A DNA stretch of 64,000 bases from Xanthomonas hydrangeae. Its GTDB lineage: Bacteria; Pseudomonadota; Gammaproteobacteria; Xanthomonadales; Xanthomonadaceae. The position numbers and the translations under genes are program-made. The notes below the pieces were generated by a model, which saw nothing but the letters and a program-made list of their open reading frames with translations, searched no databases and was not told where the DNA came from. Positions 8,290-15,912 of this stretch are shown one piece after another; within the stretch, counting starts at the first letter, position 1; the number at the start of each line of letters is the position of its first letter. The stretch spans positions 5,295,477 to 5,359,476 of the forward strand of contig LR990730.1 of assembly GCA_905142475.1 (NCBI GenBank). Reading direction: 5' to 3'.

Positions 8290-9345
8290 ATGACCCAGCT
8301 TCGCCCCCTTTCCCTGTTGGCCTGCCTGCTGCTTGGCGCCTGTGCCAGCCATGCTCCAAAGCCCACACCGCCTGCAGCCGCTGCAGCGCCCGCACCGGAT
8401 ACAACGCCGGCGCCGGCACGCGACGATGCCGGTGTGACCGCGCAGCCGGCCGCCGCCGGTTTTGCCGCACCCGACGCCCTGCCGGCCACCGCGGCGGCGC
8501 CTGCCGAGCAGACCAGCGCCGGTCCCGGTGCCGGCACGGCCGGTGCCCCCACCTCGGCCGAGGACGACTTCGCTGCGCTCTACGGCCCCACCACTCCGCA
8601 GGCCGGCGCCAACGGTGCACCGGCACAGCCCGGTGACGCGCCGTCCTACGATCCGTGGGAGCGCTACAACCGCGGCATGCACCGCTTCAACCTGGCGGTG
8701 GACCGCGGCGTGGCGCGTCCGTTGGCCACCGGCTACACCAAGGTCGTGCCGCGTCCGGCCCGCCTGGGTGTGACCAACTTCTTCGACAATCTCGGCACGC
8801 CGCTGACCATGGTCAATCAGCTGCTGCAGGGCCACCCGGTGTATGCGGTGCAGTCGCTGGGCCGCTTCGTGATGAATTCCACGCTGGGCGTGGCCGGTCT
8901 GTTCGACCCGGCCTCCGCGGCCGGCATTCCGCGCCGCAGCGAAGACTTCGGCCAGACCCTGGGTGTATGGGGCTGGCGCAATTCGCGCTACTTCGAGTTG
9001 CCGCTGTTCGGCCCGCGCACCGTGCGCGATACCTTCGGCCTGGGCGGCGACATTCCGCTGTCGCCGTTGCGCCAGGTCGACGACAGTGGTGCGCGCTTCG
9101 CCCTGCAGGGTTTGCAGCTGGTGGATACGCGCTCGCAGCTGATGTCGCTGGACTCGCTGCGCGACCAAGCACCGGACGAGTACGCCTTGACCCGCGATGC
9201 CTGGATGCAACGCCGCAACTACCAGATCGTGCGCGATCTGCGCAGCCATCGCGAAAAGAACACCGAGCTGCCCGACTATCTGCGCGAAGACAAGGACAGC
9301 ACGGTGCCGGTGGATGCGATGCCGATCCCGCAGTGGATTCGTTGA
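8290..9345 (+). CDS. mlaA: Outer-membrane lipoprotein MlaA (VacJ)
   Basis: This 351-residue lipoprotein has a signal peptide ending in the lipobox LLGAC. A long Ala/Pro/Thr-rich linker (about residues 20-120) precedes the MlaA domain, which begins at YDPWERYNRGMHRFNLAVD and contains RLGVTNFFDNLGTPLTMVNQ and GDYIP-like GGDIPLSPL. MlaA forms a channel in the outer membrane that removes mislocalised phospholipids. E. coli MlaA is about 250 residues and lies away from the other mla genes. Here it carries an extra low-complexity linker and closes the operon. A strong intrinsic terminator follows at 9377. Confidence 0.94.
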   Translation: MTQLRPLSLLACLLLGACASHAPKPTPPAAAAAPAPDTTPAPARDDAGVTAQPAAAGFAAPDALPATAAAPAEQTSAGPGAGTAGAPTSAEDDFAALYGPTTPQAGANGAPAQPGDAPSYDPWERYNRGMHRFNLAVDRGVARPLATGYTKVVPRPARLGVTNFFDNLGTPLTMVNQLLQGHPVYAVQSLGRFVMNSTLGVAGLFDPASAAGIPRRSEDFGQTLGVWGWRNSRYFELPLFGPRTVRDTFGLGGDIPLSPLRQVDDSGARFALQGLQLVDTRSQLMSLDSLRDQAPDEYALTRDAWMQRRNYQIVRDLRSHREKNTELPDYLREDKDSTVPVDAMPIPQWIR

Positions 9346-9376
9346 TCGGTTGAGCTTGCGCCTTGCAATAAATACG

Positions 9377-9405
9377 AAAGCCCGGGAGCGATCCCGGGCT
9401 TTTTT
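9377..9405 (+). terminator. Intrinsic terminator of the mla operon
   Basis: The near-perfect stem AAAGCCCGGGA / TCCCGGGCTTT with a 3-4 nt loop is followed by a run of T residues, 31 bp after the mlaA stop codon. Confidence 0.93.
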
Positions 9406-9505
9406 GTTTTTCACAACAACCATGTGACGTAGGTACCGAAGACATGGGTGGCGCATACGCTTACCACAGGTGATCCAAATCAAATCACCGGATTGCATTG
9501 CACCG

Positions 9506-9931
9506 TCACTTGGCGGAACGCAACTCGGGTTCGGGCCTGATCGCGGGCGTGCGGTCGATATAGGTCAGATAATGTTTCCATAAATCATGCGATCGCTGAT
9601 CGTTGAGTTCGACCAGACAGCTTGCTGCTTTTGCCTGCCCAACCGTGGCAATGCCCCACTGCCTGCGTACGTTGTCGCATTGGAGCTCTCTGTAACTCGT
9701 CCAAGCCGTTTGTGCGTTGTCGAACGCCTCGGCAGGAATATTCAACTCAGTAATCGCTCTTTCGCGTGCGGCAGCCAGATAGTCATTCAGACGGTGCTGC
9801 GATAGGCCGACTTCGTCATTCCAGCATGCGTTGCTTTCGGCTGTTGTGGCTGGGTTGAAGCATCGGGGTGCTGCCTGCAATGCCGGGCAGCTGAGGAGCG
9901 TCAGGATGAGAAGGATGTAACGCATCGACAT
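9506..9931 (-). CDS. Secreted LprI/DUF1311-type lysozyme inhibitor-like protein
   Basis: This 141-residue protein has a signal peptide (MRYILLILTLLSCPALQA) and the Cys-containing DUF1311 pattern: CFNPATTAESNACWNDE, LNDYLAAARE, AQTAWTSYRELQCD, and AASCLVELNDQRSHDLW. Four cysteines after the signal peptide suggest two disulphide bonds. Related proteins (LprI) inhibit lysozyme, but most DUF1311 members are untested. Starts at 9931 and 9925 are both possible, and both feed the same signal peptide. It converges with the mla operon across the mla terminator. Confidence 0.8.
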   Translation of the reverse strand: MSMRYILLILTLLSCPALQAAPRCFNPATTAESNACWNDEVGLSQHRLNDYLAAARERAITELNIPAEAFDNAQTAWTSYRELQCDNVRRQWGIATVGQAKAASCLVELNDQRSHDLWKHYLTYIDRTPAIRPEPELRSAK

Positions 9932-9992
9932 AGGCAACTGGAGTCTGTTCTAGCGCGATGACTGGGCTTGCTTGCTGCATCTGTGTTCCGCC

Positions 9993-10033
9993 GTACCCTC
10001 ACCCCAACCCCTCTCCCGGGGGGAGAGGGGCTT
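9993..10033. repeat. Dispersed palindromic intergenic repeat, copy 1
   Basis: A stretch reading CCCTCACCCCAACCCC then CTCTCCCGGGGGGAGAGG forms a short GC-rich hairpin. Related copies lie at 14070-14166, 15731-15865 and 18814-18855. This copy runs directly into the stop codon of the glutathione peroxidase gene, so it may also serve as its 3' end structure. Confidence 0.85.
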
Positions 10034-10582
10034 TCAGGCAGTCGCTAATGCTGCATCGACTGCCTGCCGCAGGCGCGCATCGTCGGCCGGCACGTCGGGG
10101 GCGAAGCGGTCGATGACCTGGCCGTCGCGGGCGATCAGGAATTTTTCGAAGTTCCACAGCACCCCGGGTGCCGGGTTGGGTTCGATGCCGTAGCCGGCCA
10201 GTTTTTCGCGCATCGGGCCGTCGCCGGTGGCGTGTGTACGTGCGCTGGTCAGCTGCTGATACAGCGGATGCGTGTCCGTGCCGGTGACCGCAATCTTGGA
10301 GAACATCGGAAAGGTCACGTCATAGGTGAGCTGGCAGAACTGGGCGATCTCCGCCTCGCTGCCGGGCTCCTGGCCCTTGAAGTCGTTGGCTGGGAAACCG
10401 AGCACTTCCAGCCCCGCTGCCTGCTTGTCGCGATACAGCGCTTCCAGGCCTTCGTACTGCGGGGTCAGTCCGCATTTGGAGGCGACATTGACCACCAGCA
10501 ACACCTTGCCGCGATAGTCGGCCAGCATGGCAGGCTCGCCGTCGATGCGGGCGACGGGGATGTCGTATAGCGTCTGGCTCAT
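10034..10582 (-). CDS. Glutathione peroxidase (thiol peroxidase type)
   Basis: This 182-residue protein of the glutathione peroxidase family reduces hydroperoxides. Catalytic motifs are intact: NVASKCG with the peroxidatic Cys, GFPANDFKGQEPGS with the Gln, and WNFEKFLI with the Trp. Bacterial Cys-type members usually take electrons from thioredoxin or glutathione (BtuE-like). It has no signal peptide, so it should be cytoplasmic. The ATG at 10582 is preferred over an upstream in-frame start. It ends against a dispersed repeat. Confidence 0.93.
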   Translation of the reverse strand: MSQTLYDIPVARIDGEPAMLADYRGKVLLVVNVASKCGLTPQYEGLEALYRDKQAAGLEVLGFPANDFKGQEPGSEAEIAQFCQLTYDVTFPMFSKIAVTGTDTHPLYQQLTSARTHATGDGPMREKLAGYGIEPNPAPGVLWNFEKFLIARDGQVIDRFAPDVPADDARLRQAVDAALATA

Positions 10583-10744
10583 CGGTATGTCCTGGGCAGG
10601 GAGAGCCGAGAGCATAAACCGCTGAAGCCGAGCGAGCGATGCGGGTGTCTGACGGTGCTTGCGGTTGGCTGTTGCTTACGACTTTCTGTTGCTGCAGTTG
10701 GCTTTGCTGCGGCCGGCTATTGCGACAGCTGGCGACCACTGCGT

Positions 10745-10774
10745 GCACTGGCGGATCAGCTGATCCGCCAGTGC
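10745..10774. repeat. Perfect 30-bp palindrome
   Basis: The half GCACTGGCGGATCAG is followed at once by its exact reverse complement, with no spacer. It lies in the 217-bp gap between the glutathione peroxidase start (10582) and the stop of the lipoprotein gene (10800). With no loop, extrusion as an RNA hairpin would need to open the centre. It may be a terminator-like 3' structure of the lipoprotein gene or a protein-binding site. Confidence 0.7.
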
Positions 10775-10799
10775 CAACGCTTAAGCACATGCAATGCCA

Positions 10800-11180
10800 T
10801 CAATCGATACACAATGCGGCCTGGCCCATGCCGCCGACTACTTCCTGGCGGCAGCCGAAGCGGTCGCTATCGCGCTGGCAGGTGCCTGACGTGGCGGTGC
10901 CGGCGGGCACGATGCTGGTGGCCAGGCAGTCGCCACTGCAATCGGAGTTGTCATTGCAGGTCTTGCCGGCATCGGCGTACGGCACCACGCAGCGCACCGT
11001 CTGCATGCGACCGACCGGACGTAGCTGCCCGCCCTTTGCCGTGCATTCGGCAGCATCAGCAGAGACTGCGCGCGGTGGTTGTTGGGCGCTCGCTGCAGCG
11101 CCCGGCTTGGCAGCCGGAGTATTGCTGCATGCGGTCAGCAGCAGGGCGCAGATCACTGCATAGATCCATCGACGCGACAT
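10800..11180 (-). CDS. Small cysteine-rich lipoprotein, function unknown
   Basis: This 126-residue protein begins MSRRWIYAVICALLLTACSN, with lipobox LTAC, so it should be a lipid-anchored envelope protein. An Ala/Pro linker precedes a Cys-rich domain with seven or eight cysteines (ECTAKGGQL, RCVVPYADAGKTCNDNSDCSGDC, GTCQRDSDRFGCRQE), probably disulphide bonded. The DNSDCSGDC stretch resembles short Cys-rich secreted modules. I do not recognise a named family. The ATG at 11180 sits after GAGAG. The longer upstream in-frame start would bury the signal peptide. Confidence 0.78.
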   Translation of the reverse strand: MSRRWIYAVICALLLTACSNTPAAKPGAAASAQQPPRAVSADAAECTAKGGQLRPVGRMQTVRCVVPYADAGKTCNDNSDCSGDCLATSIVPAGTATSGTCQRDSDRFGCRQEVVGGMGQAALCID

Positions 11181-11419
11181 GGCACTCTCTTCTTGAACAA
11201 GGTGCGTGCAAGCATCGCGGTGGCGATGTCTGCGTGATGTGCTTGGCGTTGGCCGCAGGAATGCCACGTTGCACGCCTGCCCTTGTAGAAGCGGCCCTGG
11301 CCGCGATGAGGCGTTGTCGGTAAGGCCTCGTCGCGCCCGGGTGCGCTCCTACGTTGTCCTCTCCTGCGGTGCCGCTGGCCTGCCGGAATGGCAGCGCCGT
11401 GTCGCGGCATGCAGCCGGA

Positions 11420-13006
11420 TCACTCCTGCTCGTCGCTGCTGTCGTCTTCGCTGCTGCTGCCGGCGTCGTCGTTGCCGGCGTCGTCCAGCAGCGCTTGCGA
11501 GTGTTCGTTGGAGAGCGTCTCCACGCCGCGCAGGCGCCGTTCGATGGTGCGGGTCTTGCGGCCTGCATCGCCCAGGGTCTTGCCGACGGTGTTGATCTGG
11601 CGTTCGGCCTTTTCCAGGATGCCGGCGAACTTGCCGAACTCGCTCTTGACCGCGCCGAGCAGGCCCCACACTTCGCTGGAGCGCTTTTCGATGGCCAGGG
11701 TGCGAAAGCCCATCTGCAGACTGTTGAGCAACGCGGTGAACGTGGTGGGGCCGGCGATCACCACGCGGTGCTCGCGCTGCAGCACATCGACCAGGCCGGG
11801 GCGGCGGATGGTTTCGGCGTACAGGCCTTCGGTGGGCAGGAACATCACGGCGAAATCGGTGGTGTGCGGCGGGCAGATGTATTTGTCGCTGATCGATTTG
11901 GCCTGGATGCGGATCGCGCGTTCCAGCTGATTGCCGAGCAGGCGGATCTGCTCGATGTCGCCGGCTTCCTGCGCGTCGAGCAGGCGTTCGTAATCTTCGC
12001 GCGGGAATTTGGAATCGATCGGCAGCCACACCGGGGTGTCTTCGTGCCCACGACCTGGCAGGCGCACGGCGAAATCCACTGCTTCGCTGGTGTCCGGGCG
12101 CACGCGCACGCTGCGCGAATACTGCTCGGCGGTAAGCGTCTGTTCGAGGATGTTGTCCAGCTGCACTTCGCCCCAGCCGCCGCGGTTCTTGACGTTGGTG
12201 AGCACGCGTTTGAGATCGCCCACGCCGGTGGCCAGCTGCTGCATTTCGCCCAGGCCGCGCTGCACGTGTTCCAGCCGTTCGGAGACGATCTTGAAGGAGG
12301 CATCCAGGCGCGTGTTGAGCGTGGTCTGCAGTTTTTCGTCGACGGTGGCGCGCATCTGTTCGAGCTTGCTGGCGTTGTCGTTCTGCAGGTTGGCCAGCTG
12401 CTGTTCCAGCGTGGCGCGCATCTCGCCGATGCGCAGTTCGTTGCGCTGGGTGAGCTCGTTCAGGCGCTGGCTCAAGGCCTCGGTGAAGCGCTGCTGCGAC
12501 TCGCCGGCTTCTTGCCGGCCCTTGCGTGCGTCTTCGGCCAACGCTTCGCGCAAGGTAGCCATGTGCGTGTCGGTGCGTGCGATCAATTCGGTCAGTTGCT
12601 GGCCGAACACCTGGATGCGGGTTTCCTGCTGCTGGCCGAAGCCTTCCAGCTGGGTGCGCAGTTCGGTCAGGCGCAGGGTGAGCAGTTCGCCGGTGCGTTG
12701 CTGCGCAAGGCCACTTTCTTCGCGCGCCTTGCGTGCGTCTTCGCCGAGTGCGTCGCGCAACAGGTCCAGGCGCTGATCGGTGCGCGTGGACAGTTCGGTG
12801 AGATTGCGCGCAAAGGTTTCCAGGCGGCCGTCCTGCTGCCGTGCCAGGCCTTCGAGTTGCTCGCGCAGTTCGCCGCGCCCGTCGCGTTGCTCGGCGCGCA
12901 GCGCCAGCTCCAGGCCGCTGGTGGAGGGACGCCGCAGCAGCGCGAGCAGCTGCAACACGAGGACTACGACGAGCAGTCCGAGAAGGATCAGGGATTCGGA
13001 TGACAT
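11420..13006 (-). CDS. rmuC: DNA recombination protein RmuC
   Basis: This 528-residue protein has one N-terminal membrane helix (LILLGLLVVVLVLQLLALL), then a long coiled coil (roughly residues 45-230) rich in Glu, Leu, Arg and Gln with repeated blocks such as ALGEDARKAREESG and ALAEDARKGRQEAG. The RmuC domain follows, with GGWGEVQLDNILEQ, LPIDSKFPREDYERLL and PLLF-like VMFLPTEGLYAE. The E. coli protein limits recombination at inverted repeats and has a nuclease-like fold. The C-terminus is an acidic low-complexity tail (SSSEDDSSDEQE). The ATG at 13006 keeps the membrane anchor at the N-terminus. Confidence 0.93.
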   Translation of the reverse strand: MSSESLILLGLLVVVLVLQLLALLRRPSTSGLELALRAEQRDGRGELREQLEGLARQQDGRLETFARNLTELSTRTDQRLDLLRDALGEDARKAREESGLAQQRTGELLTLRLTELRTQLEGFGQQQETRIQVFGQQLTELIARTDTHMATLREALAEDARKGRQEAGESQQRFTEALSQRLNELTQRNELRIGEMRATLEQQLANLQNDNASKLEQMRATVDEKLQTTLNTRLDASFKIVSERLEHVQRGLGEMQQLATGVGDLKRVLTNVKNRGGWGEVQLDNILEQTLTAEQYSRSVRVRPDTSEAVDFAVRLPGRGHEDTPVWLPIDSKFPREDYERLLDAQEAGDIEQIRLLGNQLERAIRIQAKSISDKYICPPHTTDFAVMFLPTEGLYAETIRRPGLVDVLQREHRVVIAGPTTFTALLNSLQMGFRTLAIEKRSSEVWGLLGAVKSEFGKFAGILEKAERQINTVGKTLGDAGRKTRTIERRLRGVETLSNEHSQALLDDAGNDDAGSSSEDDSSDEQE

Positions 13007-13355
13007 GTGCGCAGTGTAACGGGGCTGGTCGCAGGGGCTGCGTCGGGAGTGGACGCAGTGCACAGGATGACGGTGGTGTCCGGCTGCGCCGTGGTGCGGA
13101 GTTCACACCTCGATTAGCTGCCTGTGTCGCTTGGCATGCCAGCGCAGGGTGCGTTGAAGCGCCCATCACCGACGTGGTTGCAACCATGCATGGCATGCTC
13201 GCTGCAGAGGCAACGCACGACAGGGGCACCTGCCACTCGGGCGTGGTGGCAGGTAAGTTGGCAGACATGGATGCAGAATCACAGCGTTCGCTCCCACGGG
13301 TGCGCGCATTGCCCGCCGTCATCGCCCTATGTCGCCATTGGTTATTGAGGATCAC
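13007..13355. other. Intergenic region with a hairpin at 13228-13254
   Basis: There is no gene in this 349-bp gap between rmuC and the GST gene. A 9-bp perfect stem (ACCTGCCAC / GTGGCAGGT, 13228-13254) is the only structured element seen. It has no T-run, so it is not an intrinsic terminator. Confidence 0.6.
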
Positions 13356-13979
13356 ATGTTGGAACTCTACGGAAAGCCGACCTCCATCAATGTGCGCAAG
13401 GTGCTGTGGCTGTGCGAGGAGTTGGCGCTGGACTACACGCTGCACGCGTATGGCAGCGGGTTTGCCTCGGTGGACACGCCGGCGTTTCGCGCGCTCAATC
13501 CCAACGCGCTGGTGCCGGTGATGCGCGATGGCACTGTGGTGCTGTGGGAATCGAACACCATCTGCCGGTATCTGGCCGCGCGCAGCCACCGCGACGATCT
13601 GCTGCCGAGTGCGCCCGCTGCACGTGCACTGGTCGAGCAATGGATGGATTGGCAGGCCACCGAGCTCAACAACGCCTGGCGTTACGCGTTCATGGCGACG
13701 GTGCGTGGCAGTGCGGCGCATACCGATGTGCAGGCGATTGCAGCCAGCGTGCGCGAGTGGAATCGGCACATGGTCATCCTCGACGCACAGCTGCAGCGCG
13801 GCGGTCCGTTCGTACTCGGGGCAGACTTCAGCCTGGCCGATATCGTGTTGGGCTTATCGACGCAGCGCTGGTTTGCCAGCCCGATCGATCGGCCGGTGTT
13901 GCCTGCGGTGGCCGCGTATTACGCGCAGCTCGGAATGCGCGCCGGGTTTCAGCGGCATGGGTGTAATGGGGTGGCTTAG
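13356..13979 (+). CDS. Glutathione S-transferase family protein
   Basis: This 207-residue protein has an N-terminal thioredoxin-like domain (LYGKPTSINVRKVLWLCEEL, then the cis-Pro and ES motif NALVPVMRDGTVVLWESNTICRYL). An all-helical C-terminal GST domain follows, with FVLGADFSLADIVLG as the N-capping box. It probably conjugates or uses glutathione on small electrophiles. The exact substrate is unknown. The start follows GAGG nine bases upstream. It stands alone between an intergenic gap and the dispersed repeat. Confidence 0.9.
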   Translation: MLELYGKPTSINVRKVLWLCEELALDYTLHAYGSGFASVDTPAFRALNPNALVPVMRDGTVVLWESNTICRYLAARSHRDDLLPSAPAARALVEQWMDWQATELNNAWRYAFMATVRGSAAHTDVQAIAASVREWNRHMVILDAQLQRGGPFVLGADFSLADIVLGLSTQRWFASPIDRPVLPAVAAYYAQLGMRAGFQRHGCNGVA

Positions 13980-14069
13980 GGGTGCTGGACCTGGCCGGAT
14001 CGCATCATGTTGTGGGCGGGAATACGCATCGATCAGGCAGCGATCGAGCTGATGCTGCGTCGCCTGTCC

Positions 14070-14166
14070 GTACCCTCATCCGGCGCTGCGCGCCACCTTC
14101 TCCCGATGGGAGAAGGAATCAGAAGTCCCTCTCCCATCGGGAGAGGGGTTGGGGTGAGGGTACGGC
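14070..14166. repeat. Dispersed palindromic repeat, compound copy 2
   Basis: Two related modules lie head to head: GTACCCTCATCCGGCG with a CTTCTCCCGATGGGAGAAG hairpin, then CCCTCTCCCATCGGGAGAGGG followed by GTTGGGGTGAGGGTAC. The second module is the reverse complement of the unit at 9993. The pair sits in the 333-bp gap between the GST and the permease gene. Confidence 0.85.
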
Positions 14167-14312
14167 TTTACGGAATCCTTTCAGAGGCCGTCAAACCCCG
14201 TCCATAAAAGCAGCAACCGCTCCGCGCCACTCCAAACAACATCACCACCAATAGCATTGCTGCAGCGCGTTGGGCGACACTCGCGCATTCTTTTGGTTCC
14301 TTCGAGGTCCGC

Positions 14313-15728
14313 ATGTCGTCTTGGCTCAGGCGCAAATCCATTGATCAGGTCACCGTGCACGAGGCCGGCCGGCAGCTGGTCCGCAGCCTGAGTTGGCCGC
14401 ATCTGATCGCACTCGGCATCGGCGCGATCGTGGGCACCGGCATCTATACGCTGATCGGCGTGGGTGCGGACAAGGCCGGCCCGGCGGTGCTGTTGTCGTT
14501 CGTGGCCGCCGGCATCGTGTGCGCCTGCGCGGCGCTGGCGTATGCGGAAATGGCCACGATGATGCCGGCCGCAGGCAGCGCCTACACCTACAGCTACACC
14601 GCGCTCGGCGAAAGCATCGCCTGGGTGGTGGGCTGGAGCCTGGTGCTGGAATACTCGCTGGTGGTGAGCACGGTGGCGGTGGGGTGGTCGGGCTATTTCG
14701 TCGGCTTCCTGCAATGGTTGGGGGTGGAGTTGCCGCACGCGTTGGTGGCCGGGCCACACGCCGGCGGCATCGTCAACCTGCCGGCGGTGGTGATCACCTT
14801 CCTGGTGGCCGGCATGCTGATGGCCGGCACCAAGGAAAGCGCCACGCTCAACGCAGTGCTGGTGGTGTTGAAGATCATCGCGCTGGGCGTGTTCGTGGCG
14901 ATCGCGCTGCCGGCCTTCAATAGCGCCAACCTGCAGCCGTTCATGCCCTACGGCTTCTCCAAGGCGATGGGGCCCGATGGGGTGGAGCGCGGGGTGATGG
15001 CGGCGGCGGCGATCATCTTCTTTGCGTTCTATGGCTTCGATGCGATCTCCACTGCGGCCGAAGAGACCAAGAACCCGGGGCGCGATCTGTCGATCGGCAT
15101 CGTCGGTTCGATGATCGGCTGCACGCTGATCTACGTGCTGGTGGCGTTGTCGGCGGTGGGTGCGATGAGTTTTACCGTGTTCGGCAAGAGCCCGGAGCCG
15201 TTGGCGCTGATCCTGCGCGAACTCGGCCACGGCAAGGCGGCGCTGGTGATCGGTGCGGTGGCGATCATCGCGTTGCCGACGGTGCTGCTGGCGTTCCTGT
15301 ACGGGCAGAGCCGCATCTTCTTCGTGATGTCGCGCGATGGCCTGCTGCCGCGTGGTTTGTCGAAGGTCAGCGCGCGCACCGGCACGCCGGTGGCGATCAC
15401 CCTGTTCACGGCGGTGCTGGTGGCGGCGTTGGCGGGTGTGGCGCGGCTGGACGAGATTGCCGCGCTGGCCAATGCCGGCACGCTGGCGGCGTTTACTGCG
15501 GTGGCGGCGTGTCTGCTGGTGCTGCGTGTGCGTGAGCCGACCCGTGCGCGTGCGTTCCGCACCCCGTTGGCGTGGGTGGTGGGGCCGGTGGCGATCCTGG
15601 GCTGTCTGTATCTGTTCTGGAGTCTGCCAAGCACGACGCAGGGCTGGTTCCTGGCCTGGAACGCGCTGGGTGTGGTGGTGTATGTGGCCTACGGACGGCG
15701 GAATAGTCGCTTGGGGAAAGTTGGGTAG
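14313..15728 (+). CDS. APC-family amino acid permease (cationic amino acid transporter type)
   Basis: This 471-residue inner-membrane transporter of the amino acid-polyamine-cation superfamily, CAT/YfnA-like branch, has about twelve hydrophobic segments. Characteristic motifs are GIGAIVGTGIYTLIG in helix 1, SFVAAGIVCACAALAYAEMA, and FFAFYGFDAISTAAEETKNPGRDLSIGI in the helix 6 region. It probably imports an amino acid with protons. The substrate cannot be fixed from sequence. It is monocistronic, flanked on both sides by dispersed repeats that may end transcription. Confidence 0.9.
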   Translation: MSSWLRRKSIDQVTVHEAGRQLVRSLSWPHLIALGIGAIVGTGIYTLIGVGADKAGPAVLLSFVAAGIVCACAALAYAEMATMMPAAGSAYTYSYTALGESIAWVVGWSLVLEYSLVVSTVAVGWSGYFVGFLQWLGVELPHALVAGPHAGGIVNLPAVVITFLVAGMLMAGTKESATLNAVLVVLKIIALGVFVAIALPAFNSANLQPFMPYGFSKAMGPDGVERGVMAAAAIIFFAFYGFDAISTAAEETKNPGRDLSIGIVGSMIGCTLIYVLVALSAVGAMSFTVFGKSPEPLALILRELGHGKAALVIGAVAIIALPTVLLAFLYGQSRIFFVMSRDGLLPRGLSKVSARTGTPVAITLFTAVLVAALAGVARLDEIAALANAGTLAAFTAVAACLLVLRVREPTRARAFRTPLAWVVGPVAILGCLYLFWSLPSTTQGWFLAWNALGVVVYVAYGRRNSRLGKVG

Positions 15729-15730
15729 TT

Positions 15731-15865
15731 CCTTCTCCCGCCGGGAGAAGGTGGCCCGCAGGGCCGGATGAGGGTGCGGGCGGAGCCTCCTGCCGTCCAA
15801 TGCGTCAGTGGCTTCGCTCCGTACCCTCACCCCAACCCCTCTCCCGGGGGGCGAGGGGCTTTTTG
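15731..15865. repeat. Dispersed palindromic repeat, compound copy 3
   Basis: A first hairpin module (CCTTCTCCCGCCGGGAGAAGG, followed by GGATGAGGGTGCGG) and a second module (GTACCCTCACCCCAACCCC then CTCTCCCGGGGGGCGAGG) are separated by about 35 bp. They lie between the convergent permease and GH92 genes and abut the permease stop, suggesting a 3'-end role. Confidence 0.85.
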
Positions 15866-15912
15866 AGCTGCGCGCTGTTTGCCTGCGCGCGCGGAGGGCG
15901 GGACTTGTGCGG

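Noticed and set aside
11354..13003. Long plus-strand frame opposite rmuC
   Set aside because: It is a high-GC antisense frame. The minus strand encodes a full RmuC with a membrane anchor, coiled coil and family motifs.
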